This document shows, piece by piece, positions 36,211-44,588 of a DNA stretch of 64,000 nt. Made by a program: the position numbers and the translations under genes. Within the stretch, counting starts at the first letter, position 1. Every line of letters starts with the position of its first letter. Source of the stretch: Wenxinia marina DSM 24838 (GTDB lineage Bacteria; Pseudomonadota; Alphaproteobacteria; Rhodobacterales; Rhodobacteraceae); assembly GCF_000379485.1 (NCBI RefSeq), contig NZ_KB902286.1, forward strand, positions 34,408 to 98,407. The letters run 5' to 3'. The notes under the pieces were generated by a model that did no database searches, had not been told where the DNA came from, and saw only the letters and a program-made list of their open reading frames with translations.

Positions 36211-37211
36211 GCCTCGCGTTTCTTGACCCAGCCCAGGAAGGCCGCGCCGGGATTGCGCAGGAGCGGGCGCCCGGAGCGGGCCCAGACGCCGCGCCATTCG
36301 GCCTCGAGCGCGTGGACGTCAAGCCCCGGCGCCATCGCCCGGGCCCGGTCGTGGATGGCGGGGGAGAGCGGCGGCAATACCGGGGCGCCCGGGCCGTCCT
36401 CGAGCAGCGCCGCCGCGGCCCGCGGCCGGACGAGCAGGACGTCGCCCTCCTCCACGGCGAGAACGTAATCGGGAAGCCGGTCCTCGGTGCAGATCTGCCG
36501 GACCATCGCGCGGAACACGCGGAGCGGGCTGCCGGAGCCGGACTTGGCGTGGAGCGTGGCGAGGCCGATCCGCCAGTCCTGCTGGCGGCCGCAATGCTTG
36601 CGGGCGAGTTCGTAGAGGCGCCGCTCCAGCGGGCGGCGCAGGCCGAAATAATCACGGCTGAGGGTGAGGACCGACTTGGCGAGCACGGCGCGGTAGAGCC
36701 ATTCGGAGAGGGTCACGCGCACCTGCACCATGCGCCCGCCGCGGGTGCGGCGCACGATCTCCCAGTCCTCGATCAGGCCGAAGCCACGCGTGACCTCCAC
36801 CGGATCCTCGGGCGGGCCTGTGACGAGATTGGTGGTGATACGGGTGCCCGCGAGCCGCTCGAAGGCCTCGCGCAGGCGCCGGTAGGCGTCGCCGCTGGTC
36901 TCGCGCCGCGTCGCCAGCAGCAGGTCGTGGGCCGTGAGATGCAGCGTGCGCGCAACGTCCCGACCCGCGTTCAGGGCGGACATGAGCTGGCTGGTGCAGT
37001 AGATCAGAATGTCCTTGTCGTGGATCGTGGCCCGCCCCTTGACCGAAGGCACGACCTCGATCCGGGTGCCCCGGTGCGCGTAGGACAGCACCTGCCGGTC
37101 GGGACGGGTCGAAAGCGAGAAGAGCGGATGCTCCATCGAGGCGAGGTCGTCCTTGGGCACGGCATCGAAGATGTCGCAGGCGAAGAAATCGGGAGGCGCG
37201 CCCACCGCCAT
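36207..37211 (-). CDS. repA: Plasmid replication initiator RepA
   Basis: 334 residues from the ATG at 37211. [90 protein letters not shown] and [35 protein letters not shown] are the hallmarks of the alphaproteobacterial replication initiator A (RPA) family; [17 protein letters not shown] is a winged-helix DNA-binding segment. It binds iterons and opens the origin; three iterons lie 205-266 bp upstream. A palindrome copy sits 27 bp upstream of the ATG and could autoregulate it. rmlC starts inside its stop codon. The frame open to 37289 would translate through the palindrome and is less likely. Confidence 0.92.
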   Translation of the reverse strand: MAVGAPPDFFACDIFDAVPKDDLASMEHPLFSLSTRPDRQVLSYAHRGTRIEVVPSVKGRATIHDKDILIYCTSQLMSALNAGRDVARTLHLTAHDLLLATRRETSGDAYRRLREAFERLAGTRITTNLVTGPPEDPVEVTRGFGLIEDWEIVRRTRGGRMVQVRVTLSEWLYRAVLAKSVLTLSRDYFGLRRPLERRLYELARKHCGRQQDWRIGLATLHAKSGSGSPLRVFRAMVRQICTEDRLPDYVLAVEEGDVLLVRPRAAAALLEDGPGAPVLPPLSPAIHDRARAMAPGLDVHALEAEWRGVWARSGRPLLRNPGAAFLGWVKKREA

Positions 37212-37237
37212 CCCGCCCCGTCCCGTCCGATACCGTT

Positions 37238-37253
37238 CTTCCCCGCGGGGAAG
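37238..37253. promoter_or_regulatory. Perfect 16-bp palindrome, copy 4, upstream of repA
   Basis: CTTCCCCGCGGGGAAG, 27 bp before the repA ATG and outside coding sequence. Candidate parS-like site or repA operator. Confidence 0.65.
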
Positions 37254-37348
37254 GCTTTCCGTGATCCGACCCCTGTCTCGTCCCGTCATGGCGCCCCTGC
37301 CCGCTCGTTCCGCCCTCCGGTTGCGCCCGGCCGGAGGCGGAGGGCGGT

Positions 37349-37477
37349 TCGGGGTTTCATTTACGCTGAGCCTACAGTCCCCGGCCGCGCCATGCCACCG
37401 GGAGCGGAGCGAGGATCGGGGTTTCGGAATCGCCGCCCTCGGGGTTTCGGAATCGGGCGATCGGGGTTTCGGAATCG
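37349..37477 (+). repeat. Iteron array (three perfect 17-bp direct repeats plus one partial)
   Basis: TCGGGGTTTCGGAATCG occurs at 37416-37432, 37439-37455 and 37461-37477, start-to-start spacing 23 and 22 bp, i.e. about two helical turns. A partial copy TCGGGGTTTCAT starts at 37349, 67 bp (three steps) before the first. An inverted half-site TTCCGAAA is at 37523-37530. Spacing, length and place between repA and the AT-rich tract fit RepA-binding iterons. Confidence 0.82.
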
Positions 37478-37719
37478 CTTCGAACCTGTCGAACCCGCGG
37501 AAGGGACTGACCGCAAAGACTTTTCCGAAATGTCTCGAAGGCCGTAACTATAAAATAACAGATTCAGTAACAGCGCCTTGTGACGCCGAATCCACAAGGA
37601 CAGAGCGGGCCTGCCCGGAAGCCTCAGGACAAGCAGAGAAAGCAGTCGTTTTTCCATCTGGTTGCCGATAAACATGAACCTGCAGAAAAAATGAAAACCT
37701 GATCAGGAAACGAACTACG
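37478..37719. other. AT-rich segment of the probable replication origin
   Basis: Between the iterons and the ATG at 37720 the sequence becomes strikingly AT-rich for this replicon (TATAAAATAACAGATTCAG around 37550, TGCAGAAAAAATGAAAAC around 37690), as expected of a DNA-unwinding element. GAATCCACA (37588-37596) matches a DnaA box at seven of nine positions. CCTTGTG/CACAAGG (37576-37582 and 37593-37599) forms a 7-bp dyad containing it. No gene is visible from 37212 to 37719; the segment must also hold the promoters of repA and of the ParA paralogue. Confidence 0.6.
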
Positions 37720-38997
37720 ATGGCGGGATTGTCGGACATGGCCCGAAGCCTCCAGGCCAAGGGGCGAGAGGCCGGGATCCCGGGGTCGGACCCCGACCCG
37801 GAATCGAGGCGGGACACCGACGGGGAGGGGCCGCGCCGGTTCGCGATCTGGGAGATCGCGGAATGGATGCTGCCGGTTTCGGCCGAATACCTGCGCCGCA
37901 CCCTGCGCGAGGTTCCGACCCTGCCGCGGGGAGATGCCGAAGGCCGGGGCGCCCTGCGGTTCACCGCCGGAGAACTGTCGTCGATCCGGGCGCATTTCGC
38001 GGCGACGGGATCCGCCGAGCGCTACCTGCCCCCACCTCGCGAGCGGGCCGTCGTCGTGGCGATGGCGGCCCCGCTCGGCGCGGCGGGGCGGAGCCGGGCG
38101 GCCGCGGAACTGGCGGTGGCCGCCGCGCTCGACGGCTGGCGGGTAATCGCGATCGACGGCAGCGGCAGAGGCGATCTGGCCCGGCGGATCGAGGCCGGAC
38201 CGGCACAGGAAGGGGGCCGGGAAAGGGGACGGAACGGGGGGATGCGCGATCTCTTCGCCGCGGCGGCAGGCCGCGCGCTGCGCGCGCGCAATGCCGCCCT
38301 GGCCGAACGGGGAGAGCGCCCCGCCCCGATGCCGGCCGATCTGGCCGCGGCTGCGGAATCGGGGCGCGATCTCGCACGACCGAGCCGCTGGCCCGGACTT
38401 TCGGTGATCGCGGGCGGGGCGGAGCTGGCCGCAGCCGACCTCGCGTTGGCCGAATGGGACCGCGCGGTGCCGGGCTGGAGCGCGGTGCGGGCCCTGGAGG
38501 AGGCGCTGGCCCCCCTGCGGCAGGAGGCGGACCTGATCCTGATCGATCCGCCGCGCGGGCTGGGCCTGCTGGCGACGTCGGTCCTGGCGGGGGCGGATCT
38601 GCTGCTGGCGCCGGTCGGGCGCGATCCGGGCGAGGCGGGGCTGGGCCTCGCCGTGCTCGATGCCGCGCTGGAGCGGATCGAGGCGGGAGAACGCGACCTC
38701 GCCGCAGCTCTGGGGCGGCCCCTGCCCGGTCCCCGGCGCCCGGAGGTGCGGCTGCTGCCGCTGGAGGAGACGCCGCCCGGCCTGACCGGCGCCCTGCCGC
38801 CCCTGCCCGCGCCGCCGCCCGCGCCCCTCGATCGCGGCGGGACGCGCACCTGGTTCGACGTCGATCCGCGCGAGACCGGGCGCGCGGCCCAGATCGGCCC
38901 CCGCAGCGCGCTGGCGCGGCTTTGGCGCGCGGTGGCGCGCGACCTCGCAGCGACGGGCGGCGGGGTCGTCGGCGCTGCCGGACCGGCCGAAGGCTAG
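37720..38997 (+). CDS. ParA-like paralogue with degenerate ATP site
   Basis: 425 residues. It aligns along its length with ParA of this window: RFAIWEIAEWMLPVSAEYLRRTL against RFSSWEVAELILGLNQSTFRGRL; AAALDGWRVIAID against AAALDGYRVLCID; LILIDPPRGLGLLATSVLAGADLLLAPVGRD against the Walker B region. But Walker A KGGAGKST has become LGAAGRSR (119-126), losing the signature and catalytic lysines, and DFDPQATL has become DGSGRGDL. So it probably cannot hydrolyse ATP as ParA does. It is divergent from repA beside the iterons, suggesting a DNA-binding regulator of replication or partition. The frame is intact with normal high GC3, so it is not a simple pseudogene. Confidence 0.72.
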   Translation: MAGLSDMARSLQAKGREAGIPGSDPDPESRRDTDGEGPRRFAIWEIAEWMLPVSAEYLRRTLREVPTLPRGDAEGRGALRFTAGELSSIRAHFAATGSAERYLPPPRERAVVVAMAAPLGAAGRSRAAAELAVAAALDGWRVIAIDGSGRGDLARRIEAGPAQEGGRERGRNGGMRDLFAAAAGRALRARNAALAERGERPAPMPADLAAAAESGRDLARPSRWPGLSVIAGGAELAAADLALAEWDRAVPGWSAVRALEEALAPLRQEADLILIDPPRGLGLLATSVLAGADLLLAPVGRDPGEAGLGLAVLDAALERIEAGERDLAAALGRPLPGPRRPEVRLLPLEETPPGLTGALPPLPAPPPAPLDRGGTRTWFDVDPRETGRAAQIGPRSALARLWRAVARDLAATGGGVVGAAGPAEG

Positions 38998-39380
38998 GAA
39001 ACGGTCATGTCCGAGCGCGCGGCCCGCGCGGGTCCAGATACCGGGCGGAGCCGCGCCTCGGCCGCCCGGCGGCGCGGGCGGCGGCCAGCGGCGCCACGAT
39101 GGGCAGCAGGCAGTCGCGGGTCGGCAGCGGGGGCAGGGGGCCGGCGGGGCCCGCCGGCTCCAAGCCGAGCAGGAAGCCGGCACGTCCTCTGCAGCGGAAA
39201 AGAAGGAACAGGCCTCGCCTGGCGACAGACCCCGTCGCGGCCTGTGACGCAACCGCCAGAGCCACCCTCGTTCCGCCGCGCAGGGCTGCGGCCGCGCTTG
39301 AGTGCCCGGAGGGGCGGCACTAGCGATGGGCGGCGCCGCGCTGCGGGGCAGCGGCAGGACAGGCAGAGAAGGGTGAGGGT
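38998..39380. other. 383-bp gap with no recognisable feature
   Basis: GC-rich sequence between the ParA paralogue and rmlA. Open frames here are long only because of base composition and read as arginine/alanine-rich peptides unlike any family. It may contain the rmlA promoter; no convincing hexamers or hairpin were found. Confidence 0.4.
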
Positions 39381-40283
39381 ATGGCGGAAACGAAGGCGGA
39401 CGGAACGGCGCGCAAGGGCATCGTGCTGGCCGGAGGGTCGGGGACGCGGCTCTATCCGATCACGCTGGGGCTGTCGAAGCAGCTGGTGCCGCTCTACGAC
39501 AAGCCGATGATCTACTACCCGCTCAGCGTGCTGATGCTGGCCGGGATCCGCGAGATCGCGATCATCACCACGCCCGAGGACCAGGACCAGTTCCGCCGCG
39601 CGCTCGGCGATGGCGGCCAGTGGGGCATCGCGCTCACCTATATCGTCCAGCCCGCGCCGGAGGGGCTGGCCCAGGCCTATCTGCTGGCCGATGATTTCCT
39701 CGCGGGCAGCCCCTCGGCGATGGTTCTGGGCGACAACATCTTCTTCGGACACGGCCTGCCCGAGATGCTGGCCCGGGCCGATGCGCGCCGCGAGGGCGGC
39801 ACCGTGTTCGGCTACCACGTGGCCGACCCCGAACGCTACGGCGTGGTGGATTTCGATGCCGCGGGCACTGTGCGCGCGATCGTCGAGAAGCCCCGCGTGC
39901 CGCCCTCCTCCTACGCCGTGACCGGGCTCTACTTCCTCGACGGGACCGCGCCGGAGCGGGCGGCGCGGATCACGCCCTCGGCGCGGGGCGAACTCGAGAT
40001 CACTTCGCTGCTCGAGAGCTACCTCGCCGACGGCACGCTCGACGTGCAGCGGATGGGGCGGGGCTATGCCTGGCTCGATACCGGCACGCATGCCTCGCTG
40101 CTGGATGCGGGCAATTTCGTGCGCACCCTGCAGGAGCGGCAGGGGCTGCAGACCGGCAGCCCCGACGAGATCGCGTTCCAGAAGGGATGGATCGACAGCG
40201 CGGGCCTGAGGGCGCGAGCGACGAAATTCGCCAAGAACGATTACGGCGCCTATCTCGAGGCGCTGGCCGCCGGCAGGCTCTGA
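39381..40283 (+). CDS. rmlA: Glucose-1-phosphate thymidylyltransferase
   Basis: 300 residues. KGIVLAGGSGTRLYPITLGLSKQLVPLYDKPMIYYPL is the pyrophosphorylase signature (GxGTRLxPxT, KQLxPVYDKP); VLGDNIFFGHGL, FGYHVADPERYGVVDF, IVEKPRVPPSSYAVTGLYF and RGYAWLDTGTHASLLDA are the other RmlA motifs. It makes dTDP-glucose, the entry step to dTDP-L-rhamnose. It is separated from rmlCBD by repA, the origin and the ParA paralogue, and lies on the opposite strand, so the pathway is split around the origin and must be expressed from its own promoter. Confidence 0.95.
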   Translation: MAETKADGTARKGIVLAGGSGTRLYPITLGLSKQLVPLYDKPMIYYPLSVLMLAGIREIAIITTPEDQDQFRRALGDGGQWGIALTYIVQPAPEGLAQAYLLADDFLAGSPSAMVLGDNIFFGHGLPEMLARADARREGGTVFGYHVADPERYGVVDFDAAGTVRAIVEKPRVPPSSYAVTGLYFLDGTAPERAARITPSARGELEITSLLESYLADGTLDVQRMGRGYAWLDTGTHASLLDAGNFVRTLQERQGLQTGSPDEIAFQKGWIDSAGLRARATKFAKNDYGAYLEALAAGRL

Positions 40284-40434
40284 CCGCGGGGCCTCCGGTC
40301 CGGCCAATTGACCGAAAATCGGCGGTGATCGCCGCGCCCGCGCCCCGGGATGCCGCCCGGATCGTACCGGCTCCGCCCCCGCCCGGCCATGCCCGGCCCG
40401 CAGACCGTCCTCCGCACCCTGCGGGAGACGAACC

Positions 40435-42477
40435 ATGGCGATCCGGACGGACGACATCACGGCGCGGGCGAGCGGTGGCGGCGACCCCTTCCTCGCCGCG
40501 GTCCAGGACATCGTGGCGGGGACGGAGCCGGGGCTCTACCACAGCGTGAACGCCGCGGCCGCCGGCGGCGTGGCGAGCTGGAGGATCGACGATGCCGGAC
40601 AGGCCCGGCGGCTCGACCAGCTGAGCCTGGGCGACGGTCCGGTGGCGGGCAATCCGCGCGATCTGCTGGCGCTGCCGGGCGGGCAGGACCTGCTGCTGGG
40701 CGGGCTCGCGGGGGGCGTGATCCGCCGCTTCGACGCCACGGGGGACGATCTCGCGGCCAGGGGCCGCGTCGATGGCGGCGGGCCGGAGGACGGATTCGCC
40801 GCGCGGGTGGCCCGGCCGGCCGGCGGCGACGTCCTCGTTCACGGCGGACAGATCGACCGGGGCCTGGTCGAGAGCTGGCGGCTGGAGGACGGGACGCTGG
40901 CCGATCGCCGCACGGTGGCGATCCCCGGCGCGGACCGGCTCGCGGATCTCGCGCCCGCGCAGGACGGCGGCACCGACTGGCTGGTGGCCGCGACCGGCGG
41001 CGAGACCGCGCTGGCGCTGCTGCGGCTCGATTCGGAGGGCCGGGCGAGCCTGGCCGACACCGTCGCGGTGGCGGAGGGGCTGGGGATCGCCGCGCCCGCA
41101 GCCCTGGCCGTGGCGCAGGTGGCGGGCGAGAGCTACGCGATCCTCGCCGCCGCGGGGTCCTCCTCGCTCAGCGTGTTCCGGATCGACCCGGCCGGCCGGC
41201 TGGAGGCGGTCGATCACGTGATCGACGGCCGGGGCACCCGCTTCGCCGGGGCCTGCGAGATCGCGGTGGCGGACGGCGCGGGCGGCGTGCACCTGGCGGT
41301 GGCGGGATCGGATGACGGGGTGAGCGTGCTGCGCCTTCTGCCCGGCGGCCGGCTGTCCCATGTCGCGAGCCTTGCGGACACGACGCAGACCACGCTGGCC
41401 TCGGTTTCGGCGCTGTCGATGGCGGCGCATGGCGACGGGATCGAGCTCGTCGCGGCCAGCGGCGCGGAGCCGGGCCTGACCCGCATCGACCTGCCCGGCG
41501 GGCCGGAGGGCACCACCCGGATCGCGCGCTCCGCCGGGGAGCGGATCGAGGCCGGCGCGGGCGACGACCTGCTGGCCGGTGCGCGTGGCGCGGACGACCT
41601 GCGGGGCGGCGCCGGCAGCGACGTGCTGATGGACGGGGCGGGCGAGGACCGGCTGACCGGCGGGGCGGGGGCGGATACCTTCGTTTTCGAGGCCGACGGC
41701 GCGCTCGACCGGGTGCTGGATTTCGAGGTGGGCGTCGATCGGCTCGACCTGTCGGCCTGGAGCTTCCTGCGCAGCGTCGAGCAGATCGAGGTGCAGAGCG
41801 TCGCGGACGGCGCGGTGCTGCGCTTCGGCGACGAGGTCCTGCGGCTGGTGCGGGCGGGGGGCGGCACGATCACGCAGGACGATCTGCGCGCCGCCGATCC
41901 GCTGCCGCTGAGCCGGATGCTGCCCGCCTGGATGGAGGGGATCGAACTCGAGCCCGACCCGCCCCCCTCCGCGCCGGGGGGCGGCGGACAGCCGGAGCCG
42001 GTCACTGGAACGGGTTCGGGCTCTGGCTCCGGTTCGGGCCCCGGATCCGGTGGGTCCGTCGCCGATCTGCACCGCATCAAGGGCTCGCGGCGCGCCGACG
42101 AGCTGGGCGGCGGGGAGGGCGACGACCTGCTGATCGGCAAGGGCGGGGCGGACACGCTGAGCGGCGGGGACGGCGCCGACGTCTTCGTGCTGCAATGGGA
42201 GGGACGGGAGGATCCGGTCTGGATCCGCGATTTCGAGGCGGGCGACCGCCTCGCCCTCGACGACCGCTATTTCAACGGGGAGCGCGCGATCGACATCCGC
42301 GACGTGACGCCCGGCATGGTGCGCGGGACGCTCTCGGCGGGCCGGGCGGAGTACGAGCGCTCCACGGGGCGGCTGTGGTTCGATCCGGACGGAGACCAGG
42401 GCGGGGGCGATCCGTTCCTGGTCGCCTTGCTGAGCGGGGCGCCGCGGCTGGAGGCCGACGATCTGCTGCTGTTCTGA
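40435..42477 (+). CDS. RTX protein with beta-propeller-like N-terminal region
   Basis: 680 residues, no signal peptide. Residues 30-355 consist of repeated strands with about 45-residue spacing (VASWRIDDAGQARRLDQLSLGDG, DLLALPGGQDLLLGGLAGGVIRRFDA, LALLRLDSEGRASLADTVAVAEG, SVFRIDPAGRLEAVDHV, VSVLRLLPGGRLSHVASLA), most like a lactonase/YncE-type propeller. A first RTX block (365-420), a low-complexity linker rich in Pro, Gly and Ser (505-540) and a second RTX block (545-590) follow. The tail has RDFEAGDRLALDDRYF, GRAEYERSTGRLWFDPDG and ends LEADDLLLF, a C-terminal cassette shared with the genes at 42601 and 51576. Secreted surface or matrix protein. Confidence 0.8.
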   Translation: MAIRTDDITARASGGGDPFLAAVQDIVAGTEPGLYHSVNAAAAGGVASWRIDDAGQARRLDQLSLGDGPVAGNPRDLLALPGGQDLLLGGLAGGVIRRFDATGDDLAARGRVDGGGPEDGFAARVARPAGGDVLVHGGQIDRGLVESWRLEDGTLADRRTVAIPGADRLADLAPAQDGGTDWLVAATGGETALALLRLDSEGRASLADTVAVAEGLGIAAPAALAVAQVAGESYAILAAAGSSSLSVFRIDPAGRLEAVDHVIDGRGTRFAGACEIAVADGAGGVHLAVAGSDDGVSVLRLLPGGRLSHVASLADTTQTTLASVSALSMAAHGDGIELVAASGAEPGLTRIDLPGGPEGTTRIARSAGERIEAGAGDDLLAGARGADDLRGGAGSDVLMDGAGEDRLTGGAGADTFVFEADGALDRVLDFEVGVDRLDLSAWSFLRSVEQIEVQSVADGAVLRFGDEVLRLVRAGGGTITQDDLRAADPLPLSRMLPAWMEGIELEPDPPPSAPGGGGQPEPVTGTGSGSGSGSGPGSGGSVADLHRIKGSRRADELGGGEGDDLLIGKGGADTLSGGDGADVFVLQWEGREDPVWIRDFEAGDRLALDDRYFNGERAIDIRDVTPGMVRGTLSAGRAEYERSTGRLWFDPDGDQGGGDPFLVALLSGAPRLEADDLLLF

Positions 42478-42484
42478 CCTTTTC

Positions 42485-42526
42485 CTTCCTCCCGGCAGGG
42501 TCTTGCGGGAGCCGGGCGGGAGGAAG
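42485..42526 (+). terminator. Terminator-like hairpin after the propeller RTX gene
   Basis: CTTCCTCCCG (42485-42494) pairs perfectly with CGGGAGGAAG (42517-42526); a 22-nt GC-rich loop lies between. It begins 7 nt after the stop codon. There is no long T-run, but the position and 10-bp stem suit a terminator. Confidence 0.55.
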
Positions 42527-42600
42527 AGGCGGACAGGAAAGGCATGAGTTCCGCGATCGCTCGCGCTAATCTGCCCCCATTCGGGCAGGGAGACCGATCC

Positions 42601-44358
42601 ATGTCTTTCGACATCGCCATAGATTACCGTTTCGATACCGGGTTCTTCGACGACCCCGCCCGGCGCGCCGCGCTGGAGGCGGCGGCGGCGATCTGGGAAG
42701 CCGCGCTCCTCGACGAGTTCGACGAGGTGCCCGCCGGCACGGCCTTCACGGTCGACGATCCGTCGGATGCCGGTACCCGGCGCCCGATCGTCCTGGACGC
42801 ACCGATCGACGATCTGCTGGTCTTCGCCGGGGCCGAGGCGCTGGACGGCCCGCTCGGCCTCGGCGGCTACGACGGCACCGACGCGGCGGGCGATGTCTAC
42901 AGGGCGCGGGTCTCGGGCGATTTCCGCGGCGGCGGACCGGTGACGGATTTCGAACCCTGGGCCGGCACGATCACCTTCGACACGGCGGCGGCGTGGAGCT
43001 TCTCGCTCGAGGGGCCGGAGCCGGGGCGCCACGACTTCCTCAGCGTCGCGTTGCACGAGATCGGGCACATCCTCGGCATCGGCACGGCGCCGATCTTCGA
43101 GGCGATCGGCCGGGACGGCACGTTCGGCGGGCCCAACGCGCTGGCCGCCAACGGTGGCGCGCCGGTCCCGCTGCAATCGGGCGCGGACCACGTCGCCGAC
43201 GGGTTCGACGAGGGCCGCGCGCTGATGGACCCCACCCTCACCATCGGCGCGCGCAAGCTGCCGTCCGCGGTGGATTTCGCGCTCCTCGCCGATATCGGCT
43301 ACGAGATAGACGGCTTCGTCGCGCAGGGATCGACCCCGCCGATCACCACGCAAGGCGACGACCGGCCCGTCTTCGGCACGGAACTGGCCGACGCGATCGA
43401 TGGTCTGGGCGGCAACGACCAGCTTCAGGGTGGGGGTGGAGACGACACGCTGGACGGCGGGGCGGGAGAGGACCTGCTGTTCGGCGGGGACGGGGCCGAC
43501 AGGCTGTCGGGAGGCGCGCAGGACGACCGGCTCCAGGGCGGCGCGGGCGACGACACGCTGGCGGGGGAGGATGGCGCGGACGTCCTGTTCGGCGGCGCGG
43601 GAGACGATCTGCTCGAGGACGGCGCGGGCGAAAACGCGTTCTACGGCGGCGACGGGATCGACCGCTTCGTCATCCGCGCGGCCGGCGGCGGATCGATCCG
43701 GATCGCCGACCTCGACCTCGAGGACGAGAGGATCGAGATCGTGGGGTCGGGCTTCGCCTCGGCCGAGGCGGCGGTGGCGGCGCTCGCCAAGCCGTTCTCC
43801 AACGTCTCGTCGCTGACCTTCGTGGACGGCACCGAGGTCAGTATTGTCCATGCCAGCGGGCCCGGCTCTCCGCTGGAGGCGCGTCATTTCGAGGTGTCGG
43901 ACGTGTCCGCCCCGCCCCCGCCCCCGCCCCTGATCGAGGGCGATGGCGGGCGGAACCGCCTGATCGGAACCGCCCTCGACGAGACCCTGTCGGGCGGCGG
44001 CGGCCGCGACACCCTGATCGGCGGCGGGGGGTCCGACACGATGGTCGGCGGCGCCGGCGCGGACGCCTTCGTCCTGCGCCCCGGCGAGGGCATCCAGCAG
44101 ATCGCCGATTTCGGCGGCGCCGACCTCCTCGCCCTGGACGACCGGTTCTTCGGCCTTGGCGATGACATGATCGACCCCCGCGCGGTGACCAAGGTGCAGG
44201 CCCAGGCGGCGCTGCGGTCGGGCAAGGTGGAGTACGACATCGACACCGGGGTGCTGCGGATCGATCCCGACGGGGCGGGACGCGGCGCGGATCCGGCCCT
44301 TGTCGCGGTGCTGCAGGGCGGGCCCGGCTTCACCTACGAGGACGTGCTGCTGTTCTGA
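42601..44358 (+). CDS. Metzincin-like metalloprotease with RTX repeats
   Basis: 585 residues. The N-terminal 240 residues look like a zinc protease: IAIDYRFDTGFFDDPARRAALEAAAAIWE, then FLSVALHEIGHILGIG (His152, Glu153, His156) and ALMDPTLTIGARKLPSAVDFALLADIGYEI as the likely Met-turn region. The third metzincin ligand (HExxHxxGxxH/D) is absent at its usual place, where Thr stands; related RTX proteases of HEIGHxLGxGT type share this. Calcium-binding nonapeptides occupy about 260-350 and 455-500. The C-terminal cassette LLALDDRFFGLGDDMIDPRAV...GKVEYDIDTGVLRIDPDG...YEDVLLF matches neighbouring RTX proteins. The ATG at 42601 has AGGGAGA upstream. Confidence 0.8.
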   Translation: MSFDIAIDYRFDTGFFDDPARRAALEAAAAIWEAALLDEFDEVPAGTAFTVDDPSDAGTRRPIVLDAPIDDLLVFAGAEALDGPLGLGGYDGTDAAGDVYRARVSGDFRGGGPVTDFEPWAGTITFDTAAAWSFSLEGPEPGRHDFLSVALHEIGHILGIGTAPIFEAIGRDGTFGGPNALAANGGAPVPLQSGADHVADGFDEGRALMDPTLTIGARKLPSAVDFALLADIGYEIDGFVAQGSTPPITTQGDDRPVFGTELADAIDGLGGNDQLQGGGGDDTLDGGAGEDLLFGGDGADRLSGGAQDDRLQGGAGDDTLAGEDGADVLFGGAGDDLLEDGAGENAFYGGDGIDRFVIRAAGGGSIRIADLDLEDERIEIVGSGFASAEAAVAALAKPFSNVSSLTFVDGTEVSIVHASGPGSPLEARHFEVSDVSAPPPPPPLIEGDGGRNRLIGTALDETLSGGGGRDTLIGGGGSDTMVGGAGADAFVLRPGEGIQQIADFGGADLLALDDRFFGLGDDMIDPRAVTKVQAQAALRSGKVEYDIDTGVLRIDPDGAGRGADPALVAVLQGGPGFTYEDVLLF

Positions 44359-44399
44359 GCCTCTCACCTGGAGTGGATGGATCGACCTTGGGCGATCCG

Positions 44400-44540
44400 A
44401 CTGCAACCGAACCGGGCAAAGGCCTGTCGGACGGCGGATTCGTTCGACAACGACACCGGCACGCTTTCGATCGGTGGAACCCGGATCGCGTCATCGGCGA
44501 GGAGTCGGGTCTGACCTTCGAGAACGTGTTCCTGTTCTGA
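44400..44540 (+). pseudogene. Relic of an RTX gene 3' end
   Basis: After the protease gene, one frame reads TADSFDNDTGTLSIGG, resembling the GKVEYDIDTGVLRIDPDG part of the RTX C-terminal cassette; another frame then reads VIGEESGLTFENVFLF and stops at 44540, matching the VLQGGPGFTYEDVLLF end. The two pieces are in order but frame-shifted and shortened, so this is a decayed copy of the secretion tail, probably a former tandem gene. Confidence 0.6.
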
Positions 44541-44588
44541 CGCGATCCGCGGGTGGAAGGCCGGGAGAGGAGACGCCCCCGGCCCTTC

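Noticed and set aside
38998..39380. Possible hidden gene before rmlA (several open frames).
   Set aside because: All frames give Arg/Ala-rich peptides of shadow type; no motif and no ribosome site.
40000..44406. Minus-strand open frame of about 1470 codons across rmlA, the propeller RTX and the protease genes.
   Set aside because: It is antisense to three well-supported genes, and its peptide is the usual shadow of RTX repeats (Val/Arg/Pro-rich). No motif.
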